Source: Jatrophihabitans_A sp035248685 (lineage in GTDB: Bacteria > Actinomycetota > Actinomycetes > Mycobacteriales > Jatrophihabitantaceae). From it: 64,000 nucleotides of DNA. Below, piece after piece: positions 24,151 to 31,787 of this stretch (positions are counted from its first letter, which is position 1; every line of letters begins with the position of its first letter). The stretch is taken from the NCBI GenBank assembly GCA_035248685.1, contig DATFHF010000003.1:83649-147648 (forward strand), read 5' to 3'. The position numbers and the translations under genes were made by a program. The notes under the pieces are model-generated. The model was not told the origin of the DNA. It was given only the letters and a program-made list of their open reading frames with translations, and ran no database searches.

Positions 24151-24671
24151 GGTGCAGCCGTCCAGGGAATCGCCAGCTCGAACTCGGCCGGTCCGCCCGC
24201 TACCTCAGCGGCCGACCAGGCCAACTGGCAGACACCGCACAGGTACCCGGCGTCGTCACCGGTCAGTTTCATCAACCTGGCCTTGCACGTCGGGCACTTC
24301 GGCGGGTTGGTCCGGCGCAGCCAGCCGCCAACCTCAGCCTCGGCGATGTTTTCCCCGATCCAGGTATGGCATTCGCGGCACAACGGAACGCAGTTCGCCG
24401 GGTCGGTGATCGAACCGCCACGGCCGCGCGGCAACACCTCGTGCGGGTCGACGGCCGGCTTGGACAGGCACCGGATGCATAGCGGGTTGCTGGCCATCAG
24501 CATGTTCACCAGCGGCCGGCGAACCGTGCGATACAGCTTGTCCATCTTCGAACTGCGCGCCCGCAACCGACCGGTGCGCTTCAACGCTTTCTGCCCAGCC
24601 TGCAAAGGTGTCCGCCGTTCGAGCGGCTTGCTCGGCTTAGGCATCGGCTTGTTCCGGTTCACGTCATGCAC
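24147..24671 (-). CDS. HNH endonuclease
   Basis: 174 aa. MASNPLCIRCLSKPAVDPHEVLPRGRGGSITDPANCVPLCRECHTWIGE gives two zinc-binding CxxC pairs and a complete HNH core (DPHEVLPRGRGG ... N...LCRECH). A third Cys group (CPTCKARL ... CGVC) follows as a zinc ribbon. The N-terminus is basic. It lies in the recombination region, so it may act on replication or recombination intermediates, or be a homing-type nuclease. Confidence 0.85.
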   Translation of the reverse strand: MHDVNRNKPMPKPSKPLERRTPLQAGQKALKRTGRLRARSSKMDKLYRTVRRPLVNMLMASNPLCIRCLSKPAVDPHEVLPRGRGGSITDPANCVPLCRECHTWIGENIAEAEVGGWLRRTNPPKCPTCKARLMKLTGDDAGYLCGVCQLAWSAAEVAGGPAEFELAIPWTAAP

Positions 24672-25600
24672 CAGCCCGAGTCGCAGTTATCAAGTTCGTC
24701 GCCGAAGTCGAGTAGTCCCTGGTCGGCATTCGCGACTAGGCGCAGGGGCTTGCCGAAACGGGTCAGGTACACGGGGTCCTTACCGAGGGCGTCGCGACGC
24801 TCGTTGAGGGTGTCCTCCAGTTGGGCCGCCCGCTCGAACAGTTCTGGCTCTGTCCTGGCCATCTCGTCCCAGGTCTCGGGGCGGTGGAACGGGCAGAAAA
24901 AACAGGACGACTTAGGCGGGACAGGCAGGTAGGCGAAAGCTTCTCGCCTCAATCGCTCCAGCTCTCCGGGTGGCAGAAAGTCCAACTCGCCGCGCTCATC
25001 CAGTTGGCGCAGCCGGTCGGCGATGTGGGCAGGCATTGGCTCGCGTCGGATGAGATTGGCGCAGTCCTGCCGTGTCATCCGGAGCCCGGTGTCCTCGCCG
25101 AAGCCGATCAGCGGGTACACGATCCGCTCGTGCGGTTCGATGCGCCGGTTGTTTGCGCGGTGTATCTCGTCGGCGCTGATACCGATGCCGACGACGGCCG
25201 GATTGGTGGCGGTCGCGCCGTGTTGCTTTGCCCACTTGCCGGTCACCCGGATTTTGAAGTCAGCGGTGCAGGACCGCTGGCCGGGCGCCCCGTTGCTCAT
25301 CCGCACCGGGATGGGCAGGGACCGCGAACCTTCTCGGTTGAGCCGGCCCCACAGCGTTTCGACTGTGCCGTCGCGCTTTACCCGGTCGATCAGGTGCAAC
25401 GCGATGCCGTGCTCGTCGGCGTAGGGCATGGCCACCTCGCGGACGTAGCGCAGTGTTGCCGGGTGCTCGCTGTCGTCGCCGACGTTGGCCATTACGAATG
25501 TGCGGAAGTCGATTCGCTCCTGCGCGGCCAGCACGAGCAGCGCGGTGGACTGCACACCGCCGCCGTAGGACACGAACCGCAACTGCTGCTGGCCTGTCAC
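24659..25600 (-). CDS. PP-loop (PAPS reductase-like) enzyme of phage type
   Basis: 313 aa. SYGGGVQSTALLVLAAQERIDFRTFVMANVG is the SGGxxS PP-loop that activates a nucleotide as acyl-adenylate, plus a strand ending in N-x-GDDSEHP. Conserved Cys: SCTADFK (about 115), SSCFFCPFH (about 250) and CDSGWC at the C-terminus, consistent with an Fe-S cluster or zinc. The same family name covers assimilatory reductases and DndC-like sulfur transfer enzymes; a nucleic acid modification role is more likely here than sulfate assimilation, but that is inference. Confidence 0.75.
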   Translation of the reverse strand: MTGQQQLRFVSYGGGVQSTALLVLAAQERIDFRTFVMANVGDDSEHPATLRYVREVAMPYADEHGIALHLIDRVKRDGTVETLWGRLNREGSRSLPIPVRMSNGAPGQRSCTADFKIRVTGKWAKQHGATATNPAVVGIGISADEIHRANNRRIEPHERIVYPLIGFGEDTGLRMTRQDCANLIRREPMPAHIADRLRQLDERGELDFLPPGELERLRREAFAYLPVPPKSSCFFCPFHRPETWDEMARTEPELFERAAQLEDTLNERRDALGKDPVYLTRFGKPLRLVANADQGLLDFGDELDNCDSGWCMT

Positions 25601-26331
25601 GTCAGACCGTCCAGGGCCAGCTCAGCGGCGGCCGGCAGCGGCAGGTCCCGCAGACTCTCTACGAACGCCTGCACCAGCGCGGCGTCCCTCGTCGGGCTCA
25701 CGTGCGGTTTCGGATCTTCGAGCCGAACCGTCACCCCGTCAGGGATTAGACCGCCCGGCGCGCACGGCATCTTCGCCGCCTTGGACATGTCCAGGACCGC
25801 CTGGACGTACCCGGGCAGCACCACGGTGCGCTCCGGGATCATCTCGACCTTGGTCAGTAGCCAGCCGGCGCTGCACAGCGCCTCATAGATCACGTCGGCC
25901 GGGGACTCCGCGAACGGGCCGACGCAGCGCCGCTGCAAGGTGTCGAACAGTTTGCTCAGGGTGATCTGCAGATCGGGGGAAGGCTTGGCCGGGATTGGCC
26001 AGCGGGCCGGCTCGACCACCACGTGATCGCGGGCGTTGGAGCGCGCCCACGCTTCGAACGCTGCCGGGTCCGACACCGCAGGCACCACGGCGCCGCTGTC
26101 GCAGCGGACCTCGCCGACCTTGAACGGCTGCTGCGGGTCATCCGGGTTCGGCAGGGTCGCGATGATCTTCTCGCCGACCGCCCAGCCCTGCCGGATTTCA
26201 TCGCGCAGCTCGTCAGCCTTGCCCTTGACGACGCTGGCGAGCATCGTCAGCGCGAGCAGGCGGCGCGCGGTCTCGTCCGGGTTCGGCCGCACCTCGGCCG
26301 GCAACACATCAACCGGCTCGGTGACTGTCAT
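25597..26331 (-). CDS. Partner of Rad52-like recombinase, unknown function
   Basis: 244 aa between the PP-loop gene and the annealing protein, overlapping each by 4 nt. Helical N-terminus (TARRLLALTMLASVVKGKADELRDEIRQGWAVGEKIIATLP) followed by KVGEVRCDSGAVVPAVSDPAAFEAWARSN, and a helical C-terminal half. In actinophages a protein of this size commonly accompanies the single-strand annealing protein; nuclease or Gam-like roles are possible. I see no catalytic signature. Confidence 0.6.
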   Translation of the reverse strand: MTVTEPVDVLPAEVRPNPDETARRLLALTMLASVVKGKADELRDEIRQGWAVGEKIIATLPNPDDPQQPFKVGEVRCDSGAVVPAVSDPAAFEAWARSNARDHVVVEPARWPIPAKPSPDLQITLSKLFDTLQRRCVGPFAESPADVIYEALCSAGWLLTKVEMIPERTVVLPGYVQAVLDMSKAAKMPCAPGGLIPDGVTVRLEDPKPHVSPTRDAALVQAFVESLRDLPLPAAAELALDGLT

Positions 26332-27059
26332 TCCGCACCAGCCCGAGCGGCGGTATCGAGTTCAGCGATGTACCCGGCCAGTGTGGCGATCGACGCCGTG
26401 GCGATCGACCGGTTGGCCTCGGTGTCCGACTCGGAGACCCACCACTCGAAATGGTCGGTCACCTGCCGGTTCGACCCCCGGCCGGCCGCCTTCGACATCG
26501 AGCGGATCAGGTCCCACAACGGCTGCCGGGGATCTGCAGATTCACCCTCGGGGGGAACGCCCGGCCGCCCCGGCATGCGGATCGGCTCCATGCGCGGTGT
26601 CTGCCGCCACAAGTCCAGGCCGACACCGAACCGCATCGCCGCGTTCTTCAACGCATCACTGATCGCGGCCTTGACGTCATCCGGCCGACGGGCGCCGTAG
26701 GAGCTGCCATATCCGGAGCGGGTGACCGGTGTTCCGTCGGCGTCGTGCACGGTCAGCTTGATCCACAGGCCGCCGGCGGCGTCGAACGCGGGCAGCCCGT
26801 TGGCGTCGGTGGAGAACGGCTCCCAATACCAGCGCGGGTCAGCCGTCAGCAGCCGGTCGGTGACGTCGCCCTGGCTGACGTACTCGATGTGCTCGTGGGC
26901 GGTGGAGACCCGGCGGTGGCAGGTCTCGCACGGCTGCACCTCGTGATCGACGCAGGTAGCGTCCGGATTCGAGCAGGTGACGCACAGCACGTCCGGCCGG
27001 CGACGGATCGCATCCTGCGGGAACTCGGCCCGCAGCTGCTGCAATGGGCCATCGGTCAT
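26328..27059 (-). CDS. Rad52-like single-strand annealing protein
   Basis: 243 aa. Residues 65-160 carry the Rad52/Sak-type core: VTDRLLTADPRWYWEPFSTD, LWIKLTVHDADGTPVTRSGYGSS, and RRPDDVKAAISDALKNAAMRFGVGLDLWRQ, whose AISDALK.Aa..FG.GldLW pattern is diagnostic. The N-terminus has CxxC/CxxC zinc pairs (LCVTCSNPDATC, CETCHRRV), an extra finger. It anneals complementary strands in phage recombination. The C-terminal tail is disordered then helical. Confidence 0.85.
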   Translation of the reverse strand: MTDGPLQQLRAEFPQDAIRRRPDVLCVTCSNPDATCVDHEVQPCETCHRRVSTAHEHIEYVSQGDVTDRLLTADPRWYWEPFSTDANGLPAFDAAGGLWIKLTVHDADGTPVTRSGYGSSYGARRPDDVKAAISDALKNAAMRFGVGLDLWRQTPRMEPIRMPGRPGVPPEGESADPRQPLWDLIRSMSKAAGRGSNRQVTDHFEWWVSESDTEANRSIATASIATLAGYIAELDTAARAGAE

Positions 27060-27349
27060 CGAGCACCCGCCGTCAGCAGTTCACGGACACGCTGCGCTCC
27101 ACGCGACCGTTCGACGTACTGCCACACCTGGCACAAGAACTCGGGGTGATTCGGGTGTGGGACGCGCTCCTCGGTCCGGCGGTAGTCGAAGTGATGACCC
27201 ATCCGCTCAGCGGCAACCTTGCGCTGGGTCAGGTCGGCGTCGTAGTAGACCCACCTGTCACCGGGGCCGCCGCGCTGGATCGCCATCGGCTCGTCGCGAC
27301 CGTTCCAGCAGTGCAGCCGCACCTCAGTGGCCTGCTTTCGGCTAGCCAC
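27056..27349 (-). CDS. Hypothetical early phage protein
   Basis: 97 aa, coupled by a 4-nt overlap to the annealing protein gene. MASRKQATEVRLHCWNGRDEPMAIQRGG ... MGHHFDYRRTEERVPHPNHPEFLCQVWQYVERSRG has no recognised motif. Basic and aromatic; possible nucleic acid binder. Confidence 0.5.
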   Translation of the reverse strand: MASRKQATEVRLHCWNGRDEPMAIQRGGPGDRWVYYDADLTQRKVAAERMGHHFDYRRTEERVPHPNHPEFLCQVWQYVERSRGAQRVRELLTAGAR

Positions 27350-27683
27350 GGACGCTTGCCTCCAGCGCGCGCACGCGCTCGGACTGGTCGCGCAACCGGT
27401 AGGTCAGCAGCCGGTGCCGCTCGCGGGCCTGCGCCCGCTCCCACAGGTGCCCCAGCACGAAGCCGAGCACCAGCGCCAGCCACCAGAAGACCCCGGCCGG
27501 TCCTGACAGTGCGGCCCGGATCATCGCCACGCCCACCGCTACCGAGGTGCCGCACAGGAGGACCAGCAGCGGCCAGAACGGCCACGCCCGGCGCAGCCGC
27601 CGGTCCGAGTCGGCCGGGATCGCAACCCCGGTCGCGAGCCGGTTCACCAGGCGAACATCGTCGCCGCCGTTGTCCATACGCAT
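27342..27683 (-). CDS. Small membrane protein, two TM segments
   Basis: 113 aa. Two hydrophobic segments, WPFWPLLVLLCGTSVAVGVAMI (about 34-55) and VFWWLALVLGFVLGHLW (about 64-80), separated by a short loop, then a charged helix (ERAQARERHRLLTYRLRDQSERVRALEASV) with coiled-coil pattern. Positive residues flank the segments. First gene of the early operon after a short gap; role unknown, possibly superinfection exclusion. Confidence 0.6.
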   Translation of the reverse strand: MRMDNGGDDVRLVNRLATGVAIPADSDRRLRRAWPFWPLLVLLCGTSVAVGVAMIRAALSGPAGVFWWLALVLGFVLGHLWERAQARERHRLLTYRLRDQSERVRALEASVRG

Positions 27684-27762
27684 GGTCGTTTCCTCTTTCA
27701 GGGCATGACGAAATAGGCGCCACGTGCGCCGGTCGAAAGCGTGTTTGAATTAGTGAGTAGGA

Positions 27763-27963
27763 CTAAGCGGTGCGCCGCTCGATCCAGGCCAGCGCGTCAG
27801 CCGCGCGGACCCGCATCTTTGACCGGCTCTCGCCATTGCTGATATCCACCGTCGGAATCCGGCCCGCCTGGATTTCCAGGTAGACGAATCTCCGGCTACA
27901 GCCCCACAACGTTGCGAGTTGCGGTACTGAATACAGGCGGATGTCTGCATCGGTAACGGTCAT
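27763..27963 (-). CDS. Excisionase-like HTH protein
   Basis: 66 aa. LYSVPQLATLWGCSRRFVYLEIQAGRIPTVDISNGESRSKMRVRAADALAWIERR is the MerR/excisionase-type winged HTH (e..e.l.vs...vy..i..g.ip.v.ig....rvr..dl..wi). Located in the early lytic operon directly after Cro-like, so a recombination directionality factor for the integrase at 29522-30772 is likely; some relatives act as plain regulators. Confidence 0.75.
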   Translation of the reverse strand: MTVTDADIRLYSVPQLATLWGCSRRFVYLEIQAGRIPTVDISNGESRSKMRVRAADALAWIERRTA

Positions 27964-28214
27964 GCCGTTTCCAAGGTGAAGAGGTCTTCGAATCGAATGC
28001 GGTGAGCCTTGAAGTAGCCCAGCGCACGCGCGATGAATTCGTTGCTCGGAGGTCGGTGGCCGTTCTGCACCATGTTGACTGCCACCCGCGAGGTCCCGAG
28101 TGCGTCTGCCCGAGCAGTGTCCGTGGCAAGGCCCGCGCTCTCGCAGACCTCGATCCAGGCAGTCCGGTTCAGTCGTACCCGCGGCTGTTGCGCGGTGGTA
28201 GTCCGTGAGGGCAT
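27960..28214 (-). CDS. Cro-like HTH regulator
   Basis: 84 aa from ATG 28214, the first gene of the lytic (minus) operon; TACTGT lies 7 nt before the ATG on the minus strand, so the transcript is probably leaderless. The HTH lies in SAGLATDTARADALGTSRVAVNMVQNGHRPPSNEFIARAL. It faces the plus-strand repressor across 150 nt of repeated operator sequence, a cI/cro arrangement. Confidence 0.7.
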   Translation of the reverse strand: MPSRTTTAQQPRVRLNRTAWIEVCESAGLATDTARADALGTSRVAVNMVQNGHRPPSNEFIARALGYFKAHRIRFEDLFTLETA

Positions 28215-28234
28215 GAACGGAACAGTAGCGGACG

Positions 28235-28373
28235 TGTCACCGTTTGGCGATACCAACACGCAAATATGTTACTGAGTGGTGACACTGTTGGTTTGATACC
28301 AACATGTGAGCTTCCCAGCGTTCCGCTTGTCGGAACATGATCGCGTACGTCAGACTGTCACGCATGAGTGACA
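28235..28373. promoter_or_regulatory. Lysis-lysogeny switch: two families of operator repeats
   Basis: Between the divergent regulators: TGTTGGT-TTGAT-ACCAACA (28286-28304) is a perfect palindrome; a half-matching site at 28241-28258 ends in the same ACCAACA. TGTCAC (28235-28240), GTGACA (28279-28284), TGTCAC (28356-28361) and GTGACA (28368-28373) form a second family; the last two are a palindrome with a 6-nt spacer overlapping the repressor ATG at 28364. A GTTCCG-N5-CGGAAC palindrome lies near 28320-28336. These are candidate Cro and repressor sites. Confidence 0.65.
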
Positions 28374-28780
28374 CGCTTCCGAGCGATTACGGGCCGCGGC
28401 TCGCACGCTACATCGACCAACTGCGCGGCGCCACGAGCGTCCGTGAGTTCTCGCGCACACACCGGCTGGATCACCAACGCATCAGCCTGTGGGGAAGCGG
28501 CAGGACGCCCAGCTACAGGGACGTCCAGGTCGTCGCCGAAGGTCTCGGAATCAGCTACGGCGAGGTTCTGGTCATCATGGGCGTGGGCAAGCCGGAAGAC
28601 TTCACCGTCACCGTTGGCACGAGCGTCCGGCAGGCCATCGAAGAGGACCCGGAGTTGAGCGAGAAGGAGCGAGCAGCACTACGGAGCGTGCATGCAGCGC
28701 TACTGGACTTGCGACACGGTTACGATTCGGTAACAGTCAACCAGCCTACAAGTGGTCCAACACGCATCAAGCGGACATAA
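28364..28780 (+). CDS. XRE-type immunity repressor, probable
   Basis: 138 aa from ATG 28364; a further in-frame start at 28337 lies in operator DNA. HTH: TSVREFSRTHRLDHQRISLWGSGRTPSYRDVQVVAEGLGISYGEVLVIMG. The C-terminal part (SVRQAIEEDPELSEKERAALRSVHAALLDLRHG) is helical and there is no LexA-type cleavage site, so induction would not be by self-cleavage. Divergent from Cro-like; the start codon lies inside a TGTCAC/GTGACA palindrome, suggesting negative autoregulation. Confidence 0.7.
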   Translation: MSDTLPSDYGPRLARYIDQLRGATSVREFSRTHRLDHQRISLWGSGRTPSYRDVQVVAEGLGISYGEVLVIMGVGKPEDFTVTVGTSVRQAIEEDPELSEKERAALRSVHAALLDLRHGYDSVTVNQPTSGPTRIKRT

Positions 28781-28888
28781 TGTCGCTACGCCGATCACAC
28801 ACCCCGCCTCGGCTGTGTAACGATCCCTTCACGGGTCAGGACGCGGCCCGCGCCGACAACCACGCCGGATGAGGTCCACGGAACACGA

Positions 28889-29086
28889 ATGAACGACGAA
28901 CAGATTTCCTTTACATTTACAGCCCAAACCCGAAAGGGCCAACGGCGCGCGCTGCGGACTAAGCGAGTGAAGCGAGCCGCAATCGGCCTGGTCTTAATAG
29001 CGGCTACGGCCGTCCCGACACCAATCCAATTCGGAGTACCCCATGTATCAGCGCACGGCTTTTTTTCTCTTCGGATGGTGCGATGA
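28889..29086 (+). CDS. Possible small membrane peptide gene
   Basis: 65 aa: MNDEQISFTFTAQTRKGQRRALRTKRVKRAAIGLVLIAATAVPTPIQFGV; a strongly basic stretch before a hydrophobic helix could span the membrane. The DNA here (28781-29167) is more AT-rich than the surroundings and ends in an 8-T tract near 29062. No ribosome site stands out, so this may be untranslated DNA. Nothing else is seen in this 387-nt gap. Confidence 0.35.
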   Translation: MNDEQISFTFTAQTRKGQRRALRTKRVKRAAIGLVLIAATAVPTPIQFGVPHVSAHGFFSLRMVR

Positions 29087-29167
29087 AATGCCGGTTCTGA
29101 CTGCAACATTAAGCAACGAGCGCGGCATAAGGCCCAACCTGGGAGGCACTGCCGTTGGCTGCGCAAT

Positions 29168-29509
29168 ATGGCTAACGGGTGGCATGACATCGCTCGTCAG
29201 ATTAAGGCGGAGCGATCCCGACGTTGGCCTACCCGGCGGGAGTTCGCCCGGGCGGCCGGAGTCGGCGAGAGAGTGCTGCACGACCTTGAAACGGGCGCGA
29301 GGACGAATTACCGGGACACAACCCTGGGCCAGATCGAGGCCGCGCTCGGGTGGGAGCCCGGCGAGATACTTGCCCGCGTCGAAGGCCGCCGGCCACCGCG
29401 GCCAGCGGACCGTCAGATGCGTCGGATACAGGACGCCTGGCCGCACCTGTCCAGCGACGCGAAGCAGATACTGGCCGACCTCGCCGAAGGGGCGCTCCGC
29501 AGGTTCTGA
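29168..29509 (+). CDS. XRE-family HTH regulator, integrase-adjacent
   Basis: 113 aa. GWHDIARQIKAERSRRWPTRREFARAAGVGERVLHDLETGARTNYRDTTLGQIEAALGWEPGEILARVEG is a canonical XRE domain (R..RG.tqeelA...Gvs...i...E.G). Its stop lies 12 nt before the integrase ATG, so it probably controls integrase or is co-transcribed with it. Confidence 0.8.
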   Translation: MANGWHDIARQIKAERSRRWPTRREFARAAGVGERVLHDLETGARTNYRDTTLGQIEAALGWEPGEILARVEGRRPPRPADRQMRRIQDAWPHLSSDAKQILADLAEGALRRF

Positions 29510-29521
29510 GCTGGTCAACTA

Positions 29522-30772
29522 ATGGCCGCCACGAAACGGCGGCCGAAGCGTCGCGAAGATGGCACCGGCAGCGTCTACCCGACTAAGGACGGCCGATTCC
29601 GGGCTGACGTCACCATAGGCTGGGAGCCGCAGCCGGACGGCACCAAGAAACGCATTCGCAAAGTGGTCTATGGTGCCACGCGCGAGCAGGCCAAGACGGC
29701 CCGCGCCGAGCTGCTCCGCAAGCGCGACAGCGGAGAGTTGCCGATCGGGCCGCAGGTCACCGTCGAATCGTGGATGACCTACTGGCTGACGCAGATCGCA
29801 CCGCGCCGCTGCAAGGTCAAGACGCTGGAAGGCTACGAAGGCATGATCCGGCACTGGATCATTCCCACCATCGGCCACCTGCGCCTCCTCGACCTACAGC
29901 CGGAGCACATCGAGCAACTGCACGACGCAATGTTCACCGGCAAACCCTGGACGCGATCGAACGGCCGAGTCGTGCCAGCGAAACCGCTGTCCGGCTCAGC
30001 CGTCCGGCTCGCACACAGGATCCTTTCCCGCGCACTCCGGGTGGCCGAGCAGCGCGGCAAGATTCCCCGCAACCCAGCCACGCTGGTCGACTTGCCCGAA
30101 GGTAAGCCGGTCGCCGTGACGAAGGAGCAGTACCTGTCGCTCGCGGACGCCCGCAAGGTGCTCAACGTCTGCGACGGCCGCTGGGACGACGCACGCTGGT
30201 CCGTTGGGCTCGCGCTCGGTCCGCGAGGCGGTGAGCGGCTCGGCCTGCTATGGGACCTGGACGTCGACCTGGCCGCCGGCACGATCACCTTCCAACGCCA
30301 ACTGCAACGCCGGCGGGCAGCCGCCGGCCGCAAAGGCGCGCTCGAACTGGTGCCGTGGCGCAAGGGCGGCAAAGGTCCGAAACCGCTGCATGTACCGCCC
30401 CCGCTGCTCGCGAAGCTGAAGGCTCACCGGAAGCGGCAACTGGAGCGCCGGCTTGCTCTCGGCGATGAGTGGCAGCAGTCACCACTCGGCGATCTGGTGT
30501 TCACCGACGAGTACGGCCGAGCGATCGACCCGCGCCGGGATTGGGAGGACTGGCGGGACCTGCTCGCCGAAGCGGGCGTACCTTATGTCAACCCGCACGG
30601 CTCACGGCACACCGCGGCATCCATCCTGCTCGCGCTCAAAGTGCCGCTGAAGGTCGTCCAGGAAATCCTCGGACACAGCTCGATCAACGTCACCGGCACC
30701 ATCTACGCGCACGTCGCGCCCGAGCTGGCCGAGGAAGCAATCAATGACGTCGGCGCCGCGCTATGGGGCTGA
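29522..30772 (+). CDS. Tyrosine integrase
   Basis: 416 aa. N-terminal AP2-like arm-binding region (RREDGTGSVYPTKDGRFRADVTIGWEPQPDG), core-binding SAM-like region (TVESWMTYWLTQIAPRRCKVKTLEGYEGMIRHWIIPTIG), and catalytic domain with LALGPRGGERLGLLWD (first Arg), VNPHGSRHTAASILL (HxxR) and LGHSSINVTGTIYAHV (HS and Tyr nucleophile). It ends 120 nt before the tRNA-Lys fragment, so it integrates into tRNA-Lys(CTT). Confidence 0.95.
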   Translation: MAATKRRPKRREDGTGSVYPTKDGRFRADVTIGWEPQPDGTKKRIRKVVYGATREQAKTARAELLRKRDSGELPIGPQVTVESWMTYWLTQIAPRRCKVKTLEGYEGMIRHWIIPTIGHLRLLDLQPEHIEQLHDAMFTGKPWTRSNGRVVPAKPLSGSAVRLAHRILSRALRVAEQRGKIPRNPATLVDLPEGKPVAVTKEQYLSLADARKVLNVCDGRWDDARWSVGLALGPRGGERLGLLWDLDVDLAAGTITFQRQLQRRRAAAGRKGALELVPWRKGGKGPKPLHVPPPLLAKLKAHRKRQLERRLALGDEWQQSPLGDLVFTDEYGRAIDPRRDWEDWRDLLAEAGVPYVNPHGSRHTAASILLALKVPLKVVQEILGHSSINVTGTIYAHVAPELAEEAINDVGAALWG

Positions 30773-30892
30773 CTGTTGGTAGCCACGCTGGTAGCCACGG
30801 CACTGCACAACCGTGCACAACGGTGCTTGCTTGCGTCCCGGAATCCCTAGCGTTTGCGCACTCCTGCACTACCCTGCACCGTTGCGGGACTA

Positions 30893-30935
30893 ACTCTTAA
30901 TCAGCGGGTTCGGGGTTCGAGTCCCTGGCGGCGCA
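30893..30935 (+). other. attR: 3' fragment of tRNA-Lys(CTT)
   Basis: From ACTCTTAATCAG (anticodon CTT in its loop, followed by the 3' anticodon stem) through the T arm (GGGGTTCGAGTCCCT) to the acceptor strand GGCGGCGCA, this matches the 3' part of an actinobacterial tRNA-Lys. The 5' side is phage sequence and cannot fold as a tRNA. This is the duplicated attachment core; the intact tRNA should be reconstituted at attL, left of the window. Confidence 0.85.
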
Positions 30936-31047
30936 CAAATGTTGTAATTCGGTCAACACTACGTCGGCTGCCAATCGTGGCGCAGCGGCCAGCGATGTGT
31001 TACCCGACAGGTGCGGGGCAGTCCGTAGCGGGTGATTGGATACCCAA

Positions 31048-31767
31048 ATGACCTGCCGCCTCGTCGCGCTCTGCTTCGATGCCAATGACCCGCTCGGTCT
31101 CGCACGCTTTTGGGCCGGCATCCTGGATTGGCAACTGACCGACGCCGAACACGGCATTGAGCTGCTACCGAGCGATGGCACCGGGTTCGGGATCCGATTC
31201 CGTCCCACTCAGCGGCAGAAGACCGGCCAGAACCCGATGCATCTCGATCTGACCAGCACGTCCCTCGAGGACCAGCAGCACACGGTGGCAAGGTCGCTCG
31301 CGTTAGGCGCCCGGCACATCGACATCGGCCAGCGGCCAGAGGAGCCGCACGTGGTACTCGCGGATCCCGAAGGCAACGAGTTCTGCGTCATCGAACCGGG
31401 CAACAACTTCCTCGCCGACTGCGGATTCATCGGAGCGCTTGCCTGCGACGGTTCGCAGCAGGTCGGCTACTTTTGGAGCGAGGCGCTGGGCTGGCCGTTG
31501 GTCTGGGATCAGGATGAAGAGACCGCAATCCGCTCGCCACATGGCGGTCCGAAGATCAGCTGGGGTGGCCCGCCGCTGATGCCGAGGGCCGGAAAGAACC
31601 GGCTGCATCTCGATATCGCTCCGGCCGTCGATGGCGATCAGCAGGCGGAGGTCGACCGCCTCATCTCACTCGGGGCGAGCCGCATCGATATCGGCCAGGG
31701 CGATGTGAGCTGGGTGGTCCTGGCTGACCCTGACGGCAACGAGTTCTGTGTGCTGACTCCCCGATAG
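31048..31767 (+). CDS. Two-domain VOC (glyoxalase/bleomycin resistance-like) protein
   Basis: 239 aa from ATG 31048. Two VOC repeats: residues 1-115 (LVALCFDANDPLGLARFWAGILDWQL ... HVVLADPEGNEFCVIEP) and 125-239 (VGYFWSEALGWPLVWDQDEET ... SWVVLADPDGNEFCVLTPR). Both keep the WV.L.DPeGNEFCv end and the FW...lgW start typical of the actinobacterial glyoxalase-like family. The substrate is unknown. First chromosomal gene after attR. Confidence 0.8.
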   Translation: MTCRLVALCFDANDPLGLARFWAGILDWQLTDAEHGIELLPSDGTGFGIRFRPTQRQKTGQNPMHLDLTSTSLEDQQHTVARSLALGARHIDIGQRPEEPHVVLADPEGNEFCVIEPGNNFLADCGFIGALACDGSQQVGYFWSEALGWPLVWDQDEETAIRSPHGGPKISWGGPPLMPRAGKNRLHLDIAPAVDGDQQAEVDRLISLGASRIDIGQGDVSWVVLADPDGNEFCVLTPR

Positions 31768-31787
31768 CCGACCTGAGCAGGCATCAC

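Larger units (their letters stand above)
1..30935. mobile_element. Siphovirus-type prophage (right part, runs off left edge)
   Basis: A continuous phage genome: tyrosine integrase, repressor, Cro- and Xis-like genes at the right, recombination and modification genes in the middle, terminase-portal-protease-capsid-tail genes at the left. The order terminase to tape measure on the minus strand is the standard HK97-fold siphovirus order. The right end is defined by a tRNA-Lys 3' fragment (30893-30935) just beyond the integrase. No holin or endolysin is seen, so tail fibres, lysis genes and attL should lie left of position 1. All recognisable core genes look intact, so the element may be functional. 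Confidence 0.95.

Noticed and set aside
24659..25600. Assimilatory PAPS reductase of the host
   Set aside because: It is flanked by 4-nt overlaps with phage genes and has extra Cys motifs and length unlike CysH; a nucleic-acid modification role fits better.
28889..29086. Confident gene call
   Set aside because: No ribosome site and no homology-like pattern, so it is kept only as a low-confidence entry.
30893..30935. Functional tRNA gene
   Set aside because: The sequence 5' of the anticodon loop cannot form the D arm or acceptor 5' strand; it is only the attachment-site fragment.
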